Origin: an uncultured Helicobacteraceae bacterium | Lineage (GTDB): Bacteria > Campylobacterota > Campylobacteria > Campylobacterales > Helicobacteraceae | NCBI GenBank assembly: GCA_947176375.1 | Contig: CAMWQM010000004.1 | Coordinates: 56,999-120,998, forward strand | Length of the DNA: 64,000 nucleotides | Reading direction: 5' to 3' | In this document: piece by piece, positions 37,286 to 46,790 of the stretch | How positions within the stretch are numbered: the stretch's first letter is position 1 | Layout: the number at the start of each line of letters is the position of its first letter | Notes under the pieces: generated by a model | Told to the model about the DNA's origin: nothing | The model's database searches: none | What the model saw: the letters and a program-made list of their open reading frames with translations, nothing else | Translations under genes and position numbers: made by a program

Positions 37286-39019
37286 TTGAAACACTATATT
37301 GATTTCATTAATACAAAAAATTTATCAAAAAATAAACTAGCTCTAGGGTTAAACTGCTCTATTGATGAGATTAGAATCTTGCAATATTTATCAAAATGTC
37401 TGTTGGATAATCAAAATAATTTTTTAGTATCAAGTGTTATTGAAAATGTATTCAAAGCCAAAGGAGCAGAAAGCACAAACTATCTAAAACATATAAAATC
37501 ACTGCTAGATTTAGAATATTTATATTTAACAAATGACGCAGGGGCAAATGATATTATGCTCTTGGAACTTTTAAATAGCTATATTAGCCTAACTCCTAGT
37601 TTTCTAAAGATTTTAGAGAATGGTAAAAGTGATTTTGACCTACCAAATATCGTGCCTTATAAAGATGATTTGGATTACTTGAAAGATGAATTTTTAAAGA
37701 TTAATTTACTTCAAAAACTTGCATTTTTAAGAAGAGCTGAAAAGAGTAATTCTAAAATTTATATTGATAGCGAAAATAACCTAAATTCCATAACAAGCTG
37801 CATTACAAAGAGACTTGAAATCACCACAAAAAAAATTAATATTTTGCATTTTCTAAAGCCATATATGTTAAATAAAGAAGAAACTATCATATTTTTTACT
37901 TTACTCAAAGAGGAATATTACGCAGAAAATGAGCGAATGCGTGAGATTAGCACGCTAATAGAACTAATTAGCAGTGATGAGTATTCAAAAATTAGCAATA
38001 AATATATTTTTGATGAAAAAAGTAAATTAATTCAAAGTGGCTTAATTGACTATGATGAGGATATTCTAAGCCCATTTGGTGGCACGATAAATAAAAGTTT
38101 CTATATTCCTGCTCAAATTTTGCAAAAAATAATTTACCAAAAGAGAGAGAAAAAATCACAAAAAATCCTAATAGATTCCATTATGAAAAATCAAGATATT
38201 TTCGAGCTAATCACGCCAAAGACGAATCTAAAAGATATAATTTTGCCAAGCAAAACAAAAGAAGTCATAGGGCTTTTAATACAACAACTGGATTTAAAAG
38301 TTGTAAATTTGCTTAAAAAATGGGGCATAAAGGATAATAAAAGAGGAATCGATGCAAAAATTATATTCTATGGACACCCTGGCACAGGTAAAACTATCAC
38401 AGCTTACGCCCTATCAAATGCACTAAAAAAGCCTATTCTTAGCCTTGATTGCTCTAAAATTCTATCAATGTATGTGGGTGAGAGCGAAAAAAATGTGCGA
38501 AGAATCTTTGATACTTACAAAAATATCACTAAAGATTTGAAAAAAGATGCTATTTTATTACTTGACGAAGCAGACCAATTCTTAAGCCAACGAAGTGTGC
38601 TAGGCAATAGCAGTGTAGATAAGATGTATAATCAAATGCAAAATATTTTTTTAGAACAGATTGAAAAATTTGACTCTATTCTTATTGCGACTACAAATCT
38701 ACTTGATAATATAGATCAAGCGTTTTCTAGGCGATTTAATTATAAGATTGAGTTTCTAAAACCAAGTATTGAACAAAGAAAGCTAATTTGGAGGCAACTA
38801 CTTCCCAAAAAAGCAAATTATGCAAAAGATTTTGATTTAAATAATCTAGCAAGTTTTGAGCTAACAGGCGGACAGATTAAAATCATCATCAAGAATACTG
38901 CCTACAAAGTTGCTACAAAAAACAAGCCAATCTTTACTATGGGTGATTTTACAAGCGAAATTAGAAAAGAAATAGATTCTAACTTTGAGGGTGTAAAATC
39001 ACTAGGATTTTTAAAATAA
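37286..39019 (+). CDS. AAA-family ATPase (CDC48/FtsH-like module)
   Basis: 577 aa. The N-terminal half of about 330 residues is helical without a known domain. The C-terminal AAA module has Walker A FYGHPGTGKTITAYALS, Walker B AILLLDEADQFLSQRS, sensor IATTNLLDNID, and arginine finger QAFSRRFNYKIEF. No protease or nuclease domain is fused. Similar proteins occur in Campylobacter. Start TTG 37286 behind GAGGG. Probably an unfoldase or remodelling ATPase; substrate unknown. Confidence 0.8.
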   Translation: MKHYIDFINTKNLSKNKLALGLNCSIDEIRILQYLSKCLLDNQNNFLVSSVIENVFKAKGAESTNYLKHIKSLLDLEYLYLTNDAGANDIMLLELLNSYISLTPSFLKILENGKSDFDLPNIVPYKDDLDYLKDEFLKINLLQKLAFLRRAEKSNSKIYIDSENNLNSITSCITKRLEITTKKINILHFLKPYMLNKEETIIFFTLLKEEYYAENERMREISTLIELISSDEYSKISNKYIFDEKSKLIQSGLIDYDEDILSPFGGTINKSFYIPAQILQKIIYQKREKKSQKILIDSIMKNQDIFELITPKTNLKDIILPSKTKEVIGLLIQQLDLKVVNLLKKWGIKDNKRGIDAKIIFYGHPGTGKTITAYALSNALKKPILSLDCSKILSMYVGESEKNVRRIFDTYKNITKDLKKDAILLLDEADQFLSQRSVLGNSSVDKMYNQMQNIFLEQIEKFDSILIATTNLLDNIDQAFSRRFNYKIEFLKPSIEQRKLIWRQLLPKKANYAKDFDLNNLASFELTGGQIKIIIKNTAYKVATKNKPIFTMGDFTSEIRKEIDSNFEGVKSLGFLK

Positions 39020-39472
39020 ATTTGCATTTTATTTAAATTAAAATACTTTGGTAAGTTGTATTTCAAGTGCATTTAGGTGCGTTAGAGTAGATTATGCTTT
39101 TATATATAGAAAAAAGATCTAAATAATGCTATTTATAATTTTTGAGCCAGACACTAAAAATAGATTTATATTGTGAATTTGCTGGATTTTTAAAAATCCC
39201 ATAGTAAAGCTTCAATCGGAATTTGCTAGACTATTGCTTATACAGAATCTAATAAATCATAATTTAGCAATTTTTGGACTACAAAAAGCTTCAATCAAAA
39301 TCTAGCAAAAACTAAAATCCAAAAAACTAAATTTATAAAACTAACAATAGATTAAATAAATGCTATTAAACTCTTCAAAATCTAAAATCATTTTAAAATA
39401 ATGCAATTTTAAGGCTACTAAGCACTCTATGGATAGCATTCTTTAAAATTTTAGCAATATATTTTTAAAGAA
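39020..39472. other. Intergenic stretch, no gene seen
   Basis: About 450 bases between the convergent AAA and PP0621-like genes. Contains a 16-bp palindrome (GGATTTTTAAAAATCC at 39184-39199) and two copies of AAAGCTTCAATC (near 39210 and 39287). No protein-like frame. Confidence 0.5.
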
Positions 39473-39679
39473 TTAGCTATTTTCTAAGCATTTCGTGGAG
39501 CAGTAGTGCTTTCCTCCTTTGCTTATTGCTTCATTTTTTGAGATAAAAGTCTTACATTTCTCACACTCAATCATATCAAAAGATATTTCATCACTACTTT
39601 CAAATTCTGTCTTTTTCTTTCTAAAAAATATAAAATAAATCACAACAATAACGCCCACAAAAATAAACAACTTAACCAT
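39473..39679 (-). CDS. Small membrane-anchored zinc-ribbon-like protein (PP0621-type)
   Basis: I start at ATG 39679 (MVKLFIFVGVIVVIYFIFF), right after AAGGAGG, giving 68 aa; the track start at 39781 lies inside rsmG. One N-terminal helix is followed by CEKCKTFISKNEAISKGGKHYCSTKC, a likely four-Cys metal site. Overlaps the end of rsmG by 8 bases. Function unknown. Confidence 0.78.
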   Translation of the reverse strand: MVKLFIFVGVIVVIYFIFFRKKKTEFESSDEISFDMIECEKCKTFISKNEAISKGGKHYCSTKCLENS

Positions 39680-40235
39680 TTTTCCCTCCTTTTTGTTTAT
39701 AAAAATAGATTCTATTGTCTTTTCTAATAGTATAATTTGAGATAGCCTCGCTACTTCCTTTATAAAATAAAAAATATCCATTATTTTTTAGTAAATCCTG
39801 TGTTAAATAAATTAACCTCTCTGTGCTACAAAACGCACGCGAAGTAATTAAATCAAAAGAATTTTGCTTAATATTTTCAACTCTATCTCTTAAAATTTTG
39901 ATATTTGATAGGTTTAGCGTGATTTTAATGTGGTTTAAAAAACTAGCTTTTTTTGCATTTGGCTCAGTCAAAACAAAACTAGAATCTCTCTTAACAATCC
40001 CAAGCGCAATAGCAGGAAATCCACCTCCACTACCCACATCAAGAGCATTTTTAAAATCATTTATAAAATTAAGTGGATAAATAGAATCTAAAATATTCTC
40101 TAAAACCGCCTCTTTGCTTCTATATGCGCTAATACTATGTATTCTACTCCATTCTAAAAGCTCATTACAAAATATCTCAAATTCATCTTTATGAGCTTGC
40201 ATTAAAGCTGCAATATTTGCATTAATTTTAATCAT
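39672..40235 (-). CDS. rsmG: 16S rRNA G527 methyltransferase RsmG
   Basis: 187 aa. SAM-binding ALDVGSGGGFPAIALGI, then FVLTEPNAKKASFLNHI and DLITSRAFCSTERLI. Modifies G527 of 16S rRNA. Start overlaps the queA stop by 4 bases, and the order tatB-tatC-queA-rsmG matches H. pylori. Confidence 0.95.
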   Translation of the reverse strand: MIKINANIAALMQAHKDEFEIFCNELLEWSRIHSISAYRSKEAVLENILDSIYPLNFINDFKNALDVGSGGGFPAIALGIVKRDSSFVLTEPNAKKASFLNHIKITLNLSNIKILRDRVENIKQNSFDLITSRAFCSTERLIYLTQDLLKNNGYFLFYKGSSEAISNYTIRKDNRIYFYKQKGGKNG

Positions 40236-41281
40236 ATTATTAGCATTCCATCGCCATAAGAGTAGAATCTATATTCTAACTTTTTGGCAATTTCATATAT
40301 TTCTTTTGTCTTATTTAGCCCTATAAAACTAGCTACAAGCATAATTAAGCTAGATTTTGGAAGATGAAAATTTGTAAGCAAATAGTCTGTTTTTATAGGT
40401 TTATTAAATGGATTTAGAAAAATATCGCACTCACCACTTAAAGTGCCATTTTGACTTTGAAATTTATTAGAATTATAGGCTGTTTTGCTTCTAGCATAGT
40501 GTTCAATACACCTTGTAGCAGTCGTTCCAATGCAAAGAATCTTATTTGCATTATCAATTTTATTTTTGGAATCTTGTGAGATAAAAAAGCTTTCTTTGTG
40601 CATTTTATGCTCTTTGATATTGCTAGATTCCACTCCGAAAAATGTCCCAGCCCCAATGTGAAGCGTAACGAAGCAGTGATTTAGTGATTTTATTTTTTGC
40701 ATATCATCATCACTAAAATGCAAGCTAGCAGTCGGTGCTGCAATAGAACCAAGATTTAGAGCAAAGACACTTTGATAATCCATTACATCATTTTGATTAT
40801 CGCTCCTTTTTATATATGGTGGGAGCGGAATATGCCCAATAGATTCTAATATTTTAAATAATTCTATTTTATTTATTTTTTTATCAAATTGATAGAATTC
40901 TACGATTCTAAGCCCATTGTCTAGCAAAGAAAGAATCTTGCATTTCAAATCATTTGGAAAAATTAAAATATCATCAATCTTAACTCTGCCTTTAATTTGC
41001 ACCAAAAAGCCATTATCTAATGCTTTATGATATAAAAGCTCGATTTTTGCCCCACTCTCCTTTGCTCCATAAATTCTAGCTTTTAGCACTTTTGTATCAT
41101 TTAACACTATTAGGCAATCTTTTGGAATAAAATTAAAAAATTCCTTAAAAGTTGTATGTATAATACTATCTTTGCTTTTATTATAAACTAAAAGTTTTGC
41201 ACTATGCTTTGGATATAGCGGTTTTGTGGCAATTAAATGACTAGGCAAAATGTAGTCATAAGAGCTTAGATTTTCTTCCAT
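40232..41281 (-). CDS. queA: S-adenosylmethionine:tRNA ribosyltransferase-isomerase
   Basis: 349 aa. Makes epoxyqueuosine in tRNA. Recognised by YDYILPSHLIATKPLYPKHSAKLLV, IVLNDTKVLKARIYG, SIAAPTASLHFSDDDM, VTLHIGAGTFFGVES and TNFHLPKSSLIMLVASFIG. 9 bases after tatC and overlapping rsmG. Confidence 0.96.
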   Translation of the reverse strand: MEENLSSYDYILPSHLIATKPLYPKHSAKLLVYNKSKDSIIHTTFKEFFNFIPKDCLIVLNDTKVLKARIYGAKESGAKIELLYHKALDNGFLVQIKGRVKIDDILIFPNDLKCKILSLLDNGLRIVEFYQFDKKINKIELFKILESIGHIPLPPYIKRSDNQNDVMDYQSVFALNLGSIAAPTASLHFSDDDMQKIKSLNHCFVTLHIGAGTFFGVESSNIKEHKMHKESFFISQDSKNKIDNANKILCIGTTATRCIEHYARSKTAYNSNKFQSQNGTLSGECDIFLNPFNKPIKTDYLLTNFHLPKSSLIMLVASFIGLNKTKEIYEIAKKLEYRFYSYGDGMLII

Positions 41282-41290
41282 AATACAAAA

Positions 41291-42016
41291 CTATTCATCT
41301 TGTGTTTCTTCAGGATTTACAAATCTAACGATAATAATTGAGATTCCATAAAGTAAAATCAATGGAAGTGCCATTAAAAATTGTGTGCTTACATCAGGTG
41401 GAGTTAGGAATGCCGCAAGGACAAAGATTAGCACGACAGCAATTCTAAAAAATCTAATTAAAGTTTTATCTGTTATCAGCCCAAGTTTTGCTAGGAAAAA
41501 TGATACCACAGGTAGTTCAAATGCGATTCCAAAACCTATCATAGTTTTAGCAAAGAATCCAGCATAATACCCTATACTAGGCATTGCAGCAAAATCTTTA
41601 GCATTTCCAAAATTTATTAGATAATGCAATCCAAATGGAAATACAACGAAATATGCAAATAATGCACCTATTAGGAACATTATCGTAGCGGATATTACAA
41701 AAGGTAAAATTAGCTTTTTTTCATTTGAATAAAGCCCTGGTGCGATAAAAAGCCATAACTGCCAAAATATAATAGGTGATGAGATGACAAAAGCAGCAAA
41801 AAATGAAACTTTAATAGCAGTTATGAATGCCTCCCCAACCTGCACAAATACAGGCTTTGAACCACTAGGTAACACTTCTATCAATGGTTTTAGCATAAGA
41901 TGGAGTATCTCTTCATTAAACCCAAAGCATACAAAAAACATCACAATTAGCACACACACTGATATGACAAGTCGCTTTCGCAAATCAATTAAATGTGGCT
42001 TTAAGTCCTCTAGCAT
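41291..42016 (-). CDS. tatC: Sec-independent translocase subunit TatC
   Basis: 241 aa with six transmembrane helices. LEDLKPHLIDLRKRLVISV is the conserved cytoplasmic start, and FAAFVISSPIIFWQLWLFIAPGLYSNEKKLI the second periplasmic/helix region. Receptor for twin-arginine signal peptides, with TatB. Ten bases after tatB. Confidence 0.96.
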   Translation of the reverse strand: MLEDLKPHLIDLRKRLVISVCVLIVMFFVCFGFNEEILHLMLKPLIEVLPSGSKPVFVQVGEAFITAIKVSFFAAFVISSPIIFWQLWLFIAPGLYSNEKKLILPFVISATIMFLIGALFAYFVVFPFGLHYLINFGNAKDFAAMPSIGYYAGFFAKTMIGFGIAFELPVVSFFLAKLGLITDKTLIRFFRIAVVLIFVLAAFLTPPDVSTQFLMALPLILLYGISIIIVRFVNPEETQDE

Positions 42017-42025
42017 ATTTTATCC

Positions 42026-42928
42026 TTATTTTGTTGCTTTAATTTTAGATTCTGCTTTTTGCTTTGTAGATTTAGTTTTTGGAGTCGCTATACTTTCTGT
42101 TTTATTATCTTTTGCTTTATTTTGCTTTTTGGCTTTTGTGCTTGCGCTTTTAGTTTTAGAATCTTTTGTGGCTTTGGTAGCTTTAGGGTCAGTTTCCCTA
42201 ACATCTTGCTTTTTATTTACTTTGGTTTTATAAATAGCTTCATCTTTGCTAGATTCTACTATTTTATTAGATTTTGTTTTATTTTGTTTTATTTTGCTAT
42301 TTTCTTTTGTTTGTTTGGATTCTAATTTAGATTCTTTTACATTGGAATCTTTTTTTGTAGATTTGCTAGATTCTGCAATTTTAGCTATCTTTTTAGATTC
42401 TACTTTGCTTGTTTTAGTATTTCTAGGAACTTTTGCTTTCTTTAAGCTCTCATTTTTAGAATCCAAATTCTCATCTACTAAATCAATCTTAATTGTAGAA
42501 TCTGCAGAATCTATATCTTTTACTTTTGGCTTTAGATTTGAGGCTAGTTTTTTGCCTCTTTTTTCAATCATTTCCATTGTTAAATTTTCTTTTGGCTCAT
42601 TAGATTCTGTAACTTGAGCTAAATTTTGAGATTCCAAAGGTGAATTTAAAATATCACTTATTTCTTTGATGTTGCTGTCTTTTGCTATGCTTTCTTTTAT
42701 ATTATTTGCACTATTTTCAAACTTTTGCTTGTATTCTAGTGCTTCTTGCTTTAGCTCACTTATATGTATCTCTCTATCTAGAGTTTCCTTTGCGTCATTT
42801 ATCGTTTTTTTGACTGCTTTAAAAAATTTTGCAATATTTACAAAAGTTTGTGGAAGTTTATCTGGACCTAGAAAAATGACTGCTATAATGACAATTACTA
42901 ATATTTCACCAAATGAAAAATCAAGCAT
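42026..42928 (-). CDS. tatB: Sec-independent translocase subunit TatB with long Lys/Ser tail
   Basis: 300 aa. Residues 1-100 are a standard TatB: transmembrane FGEILVIVIIAVIFLGPDKLPQTFVN, then an amphipathic helix. The remaining 200 residues are a low-complexity tail of KxxK, ESK and DSK (ESKLESKQTKENSK, KTKSNKIVESSKDE), far longer than most TatB tails and partly coded by GAATCT/AGATTC repeats. Probably disordered. Function of the tail unknown. Confidence 0.92.
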   Translation of the reverse strand: MLDFSFGEILVIVIIAVIFLGPDKLPQTFVNIAKFFKAVKKTINDAKETLDREIHISELKQEALEYKQKFENSANNIKESIAKDSNIKEISDILNSPLESQNLAQVTESNEPKENLTMEMIEKRGKKLASNLKPKVKDIDSADSTIKIDLVDENLDSKNESLKKAKVPRNTKTSKVESKKIAKIAESSKSTKKDSNVKESKLESKQTKENSKIKQNKTKSNKIVESSKDEAIYKTKVNKKQDVRETDPKATKATKDSKTKSASTKAKKQNKAKDNKTESIATPKTKSTKQKAESKIKATK

Positions 42929-43001
42929 AATGACCTTTATAATTCAAATTATTTAAAAAATGATAAATGCTATTGTATCGCATTTTTAAACTTAAGATTG
43001 T

Positions 43002-43007
43002 TATAAT
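43002..43007 (+). promoter_or_regulatory. -10 box of serS
   Basis: TATAAT, 32 bases before the serS ATG. Confidence 0.5.
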
Positions 43008-43039
43008 TACTAAAAAAATATTTTATTTAAGGGATAAAA

Positions 43040-44335
43040 ATGGTAGATTTAAAGCTACTGCTAAATGATTTTGAAAATACAAAAAAATTACTTTTAAGTC
43101 GAAAAGTTGATGAAAATAAACTACTAAATATTAGTAATCTTGCAAATGATTACAGAAATATAAATAAGGAATTAGAGGAGCAGAGAGCATTCCAAAATGC
43201 GAATTCAAAGCTATTTTTTGAATATAAAAAAAACGGAAAAGATATAAGTGCTTTGCAAAATGAGCTAAATATTTCAAAAAATAAAATCGCAGAGCTAGAA
43301 AATACTCTAAATAATTTGCAAAATAAGTTAGATTCTGCTTTGCTTGAGATTCCAAATATTCCAGATTCTAAAACTCCACAAGGAAAAGATGAAAACGATA
43401 ATGTTATTTTGCAAAATATTTTAGAGCCAAAGCAATTTGACTTTAAGCCAAAGGAGCATTGGGAATTAGCAGAAAACAACAAATGGATAGATTTTGAAGC
43501 GGGGGTGAAACTATCAAAAAGTAGATTTAGTGTTTTAAGAAATGAGGCAGCAAAATTAAATAGGGCTTTGATTAATTTTATGTTAGAACATAATGCTGAA
43601 TTTGGCTTTGAGGAGGTTTGCACTCCTGTTATCGTAAATAAAGATTCTATGATTGCAACTGGGCAGTTACCAAAATTTGAGGATGATATGTTTAAGATTG
43701 CAAATTTTATTGATACAAGCACAGAAATAAAGAAAGGACACAATTACAAAGGACACGAACTTTATTTAATCTCCACTGCCGAAATCACACTTACAAATTT
43801 ATTTAGAGACACTATAATCAAAAAAGAGGATTTACCTTTGCAATTATGCGCCTATACACCTTGCTTTAGAAAGGAAGCAGGAAGCGCAGGAAGAGACACA
43901 AGGGGAATGATACGCCAACATCAATTTGACAAAGTCGAGCTAGTAGCAATAACCACACAAGAAAAAAGTGATGAAATGCAAGATTTAATGCTAAATTGTG
44001 CAAGTGGAATCTTAAAAAAGCTAAATTTAGCTCATAGATTCGTGCAGTTATGTAGTGGTGATATAGGCTTTAGTGCGAGCAATACTATTGATATAGAAGT
44101 TTGGCTACCAGGACAAAACTGCTATCGTGAAATTAGCTCTATTTCAAATGTGCGTGATTTTCAAGCAAGAAGAGGAAAGATTCGCTATAAAGATGGCAAA
44201 AAAAATATCTTAGCTCATACGCTAAATGGCTCATCTTTAGCTGTGGGGAGAACATTAATTGCAATAATGGAAAACTATCAGCTTGAAAATGGAGATATTT
44301 TTATACCAGAAATTTTAAGAAAATATATGAGATAA
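43040..44335 (+). CDS. serS: Seryl-tRNA synthetase
   Basis: 431 aa. N-terminal coiled-coil arm (residues about 30-105) and class II core: motif 2 [27 protein letters not shown], motif 3 [19 protein letters not shown], end [13 protein letters not shown]. Begins the block serS-TPR-uvrD-flgA-ubiX-coaD-tmk-comFC, in the same order as H. pylori. Start ATG 43040 behind AAGGGAT. Confidence 0.97.
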   Translation: MVDLKLLLNDFENTKKLLLSRKVDENKLLNISNLANDYRNINKELEEQRAFQNANSKLFFEYKKNGKDISALQNELNISKNKIAELENTLNNLQNKLDSALLEIPNIPDSKTPQGKDENDNVILQNILEPKQFDFKPKEHWELAENNKWIDFEAGVKLSKSRFSVLRNEAAKLNRALINFMLEHNAEFGFEEVCTPVIVNKDSMIATGQLPKFEDDMFKIANFIDTSTEIKKGHNYKGHELYLISTAEITLTNLFRDTIIKKEDLPLQLCAYTPCFRKEAGSAGRDTRGMIRQHQFDKVELVAITTQEKSDEMQDLMLNCASGILKKLNLAHRFVQLCSGDIGFSASNTIDIEVWLPGQNCYREISSISNVRDFQARRGKIRYKDGKKNILAHTLNGSSLAVGRTLIAIMENYQLENGDIFIPEILRKYMR

Positions 44336-44339
44336 AAAT

Positions 44340-46790
44340 ATGCCAGATATAAATCAAAACGATGATAAAAATATAATCTATCTTGACGAAAAGAATAAAA
44401 AAAATATCCTAAAGGGAATTTTATTAAAACTTAAAAACATCCCAAATAATCTTAAAAGTAAGATTAGCACCTTAAGTGAAAAATTTAGCCCGATTTTAAA
44501 GAAACTAGAATTTATCAAAACAATATTTAAAAATAAGAAGATTCTCTATCCTAGTATCGCAGGGGCAGTTATTTTACTAATAGTTTTAATAATTCTAATT
44601 GTTATATCAAATAAAGAAGAACCACTCAATGCAATATACCAGCCAAAGCCAACTATAACTCCGTCAGCTAATGTGAGTTCAACAAATATTTATCAAACAG
44701 ATAAACAAGAATTACAAAATCTTATAGAAAAAGCAAGCTTACTTTATAATAACGGGCAAATAGCCGAGGCACTTGACATTTATAATAATATTTCTATTTT
44801 TTCTCAAAGTTTTGCAAGCTTTAATCTAGGCGTAGCAAAGTTAAATAATAAAGATTATAAAGATTCTATTGATATTTTTACTAGCACAATAAATTCTGGT
44901 GAAAACATATCAGCAGCTGCGATTGACGCTGCGGTAGCTTCATATAATTTAGGCAATGCCAAATATTATGATTATTATGTAAATCTTGCTAAAGGAACTA
45001 TGATAGAGTGGTATAATAAGCCTCTTTATTCCTATCTTTATTCACTAATTAACTACTATTCAAACAATTATTTTAATACTTTCTCATCACTTAAAAACCC
45101 AAATTCAACTTTTTATGCTAGTGAAAATAATCAACTATTAACAAGAATGTATATCGCCTTTAATGACGATTATAACGCACTTTCAACACTACTAAATAGA
45201 CAAGATAATGCAAATCAATATACCATTGGGCTTTTATATGCAAGAATGGGCGAATATGATATGGCTTATAAAAGCATAGATTCTTATCTAAGAGATACCA
45301 GCAGAGATAATATAGAAGCACAAATGGCACTAGGATTAATAGAGCTAAAAAGAGCAAATTACACTCAAGCCTCAAAAATCTATACGAATCTTTTAGAAAA
45401 AAATGATATGAATGATTTAAACAACATTTATCCCATAAAAATAAAGCTGAAAGATTCTTTATTTGATATTAATTTATTTCAAAAAACCTTTTGGAATCGC
45501 ACACAAGGACAAAATAACACTATATATTATAAAATTTTATTTTATTTTGCGCCATTTAGAGTGTTTAACATTAATGATACAATCTCTATAATACGTGAGG
45601 GTGGACTAGAATTAAAAATGAATAATATTGAAGAGGCAAATAATGTCCTACTTCGTAGCGTTATGCTTTCTCGTATTAATGAAAATATCACGCAAGGACT
45701 AAAAGAGCTGTTAAGATATAATGTAAATAATGCCCTAGAAATTATCAAACAAGCTACCCTAGCCTATCCTAATCATCAAGTTTTACAATATAATCTTGGC
45801 TTACTCTATGCTCAAAGCAATGATTTTGAAAATGCAAGAAAGCATTTTCTAAAAGCCTATCACTTAGATGACAACGATATTTTAAGCGGAATCTTTGCTT
45901 TTATTTGTGCAAAGCTAAGTAACGCCGATAGCGAGCGGATCTTAAATGAAATTACAAATAATTTTGAAAATATTGAATTTGAGAACACCACACAAGAGGG
46001 ATTCTATCGCTCATTATTTGGTTTTGTAAATGGTAATGTGGTTGATGATATGTTGTGGTTTGAACAAATAAAAAATAATAAAAATATCATTACACCTATG
46101 ATGAGTGCTTTACATGCATTATACTCAATAAATTATAGAGATAAAGAAGTAATTAGGGCTGCATTTAATGATTTAGTAAATATGTCAAATAACGATATGG
46201 TTGCGCTTATTCTATCGCATATTGTAAATTATTACAATGAAGATATTAAGACTTTTTCACTTAATTTATTTGACTTTTTTAAAAATGATTTAAAGAATCT
46301 TGATTTAGTTTATACAGGACCATCACTTGCTAGAGAAATTTATATTTATATGGCATTTTTAGTTGGTGCGAATAATTATGTAGATAAGATTCTAACTGAC
46401 AAATTATTAAGTGCAAATGATGAAATAGTTGGAATCTTGCAGGCATTAGCCCTAAATAGCATTTATTTACTTGAGTTTGAAAAATCTTTTGTTTATTACA
46501 ATACTCTAATTGATGATTATAAGATTAACACTTCGGATAATTATTTTCTTGCTGCAGTAGCTGCCATTGGAGCTGGGCACTATGACAATGCAGTAGCATT
46601 AATCCAGCTCTCAAGAATGGAAACTAGCTCAAACTTAGAGGCAAGATATGCACTTGGATTACTTCACCAAACAATGGGGAATTTAGAACTAGCAAGGCTA
46701 CAATTTATGCAAATGACAAATGATGGTTTTAAATCAAGCTATTTTGATTTTGAAATAGATACTAGTGAGATTTTAAAAGATTATGAATGA
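44340..46790 (+). CDS. TPR-repeat membrane protein
   Basis: 816 aa. A single transmembrane helix (ILYPSIAGAVILLIVLIILIVISN, about residues 69-92) anchors a long C-terminal domain with tetratricopeptide repeats (SLLYNNGQIAEALDIYNNIS; VLQYNLGLLYAQSNDFENARKHFLKAYHLDDND; ARYALGLLHQTMGNLELARLQF). The repeats probably lie in the periplasm and bind proteins. H. pylori has an equivalent between serS and uvrD. 4 bases after serS; its end overlaps uvrD by 8. Confidence 0.85.
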   Translation: MPDINQNDDKNIIYLDEKNKKNILKGILLKLKNIPNNLKSKISTLSEKFSPILKKLEFIKTIFKNKKILYPSIAGAVILLIVLIILIVISNKEEPLNAIYQPKPTITPSANVSSTNIYQTDKQELQNLIEKASLLYNNGQIAEALDIYNNISIFSQSFASFNLGVAKLNNKDYKDSIDIFTSTINSGENISAAAIDAAVASYNLGNAKYYDYYVNLAKGTMIEWYNKPLYSYLYSLINYYSNNYFNTFSSLKNPNSTFYASENNQLLTRMYIAFNDDYNALSTLLNRQDNANQYTIGLLYARMGEYDMAYKSIDSYLRDTSRDNIEAQMALGLIELKRANYTQASKIYTNLLEKNDMNDLNNIYPIKIKLKDSLFDINLFQKTFWNRTQGQNNTIYYKILFYFAPFRVFNINDTISIIREGGLELKMNNIEEANNVLLRSVMLSRINENITQGLKELLRYNVNNALEIIKQATLAYPNHQVLQYNLGLLYAQSNDFENARKHFLKAYHLDDNDILSGIFAFICAKLSNADSERILNEITNNFENIEFENTTQEGFYRSLFGFVNGNVVDDMLWFEQIKNNKNIITPMMSALHALYSINYRDKEVIRAAFNDLVNMSNNDMVALILSHIVNYYNEDIKTFSLNLFDFFKNDLKNLDLVYTGPSLAREIYIYMAFLVGANNYVDKILTDKLLSANDEIVGILQALALNSIYLLEFEKSFVYYNTLIDDYKINTSDNYFLAAVAAIGAGHYDNAVALIQLSRMETSSNLEARYALGLLHQTMGNLELARLQFMQMTNDGFKSSYFDFEIDTSEILKDYE

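Noticed and set aside
39184-39199. 16-bp palindrome as terminator of the AAA gene
   Set aside because: No loop, no T-run, and 165 bases beyond the stop.
42246-42617. Plus-strand ORFs at 42-42.9 kb
   Set aside because: Shadows of the low-complexity TatB tail; no start site or protein-like motifs.
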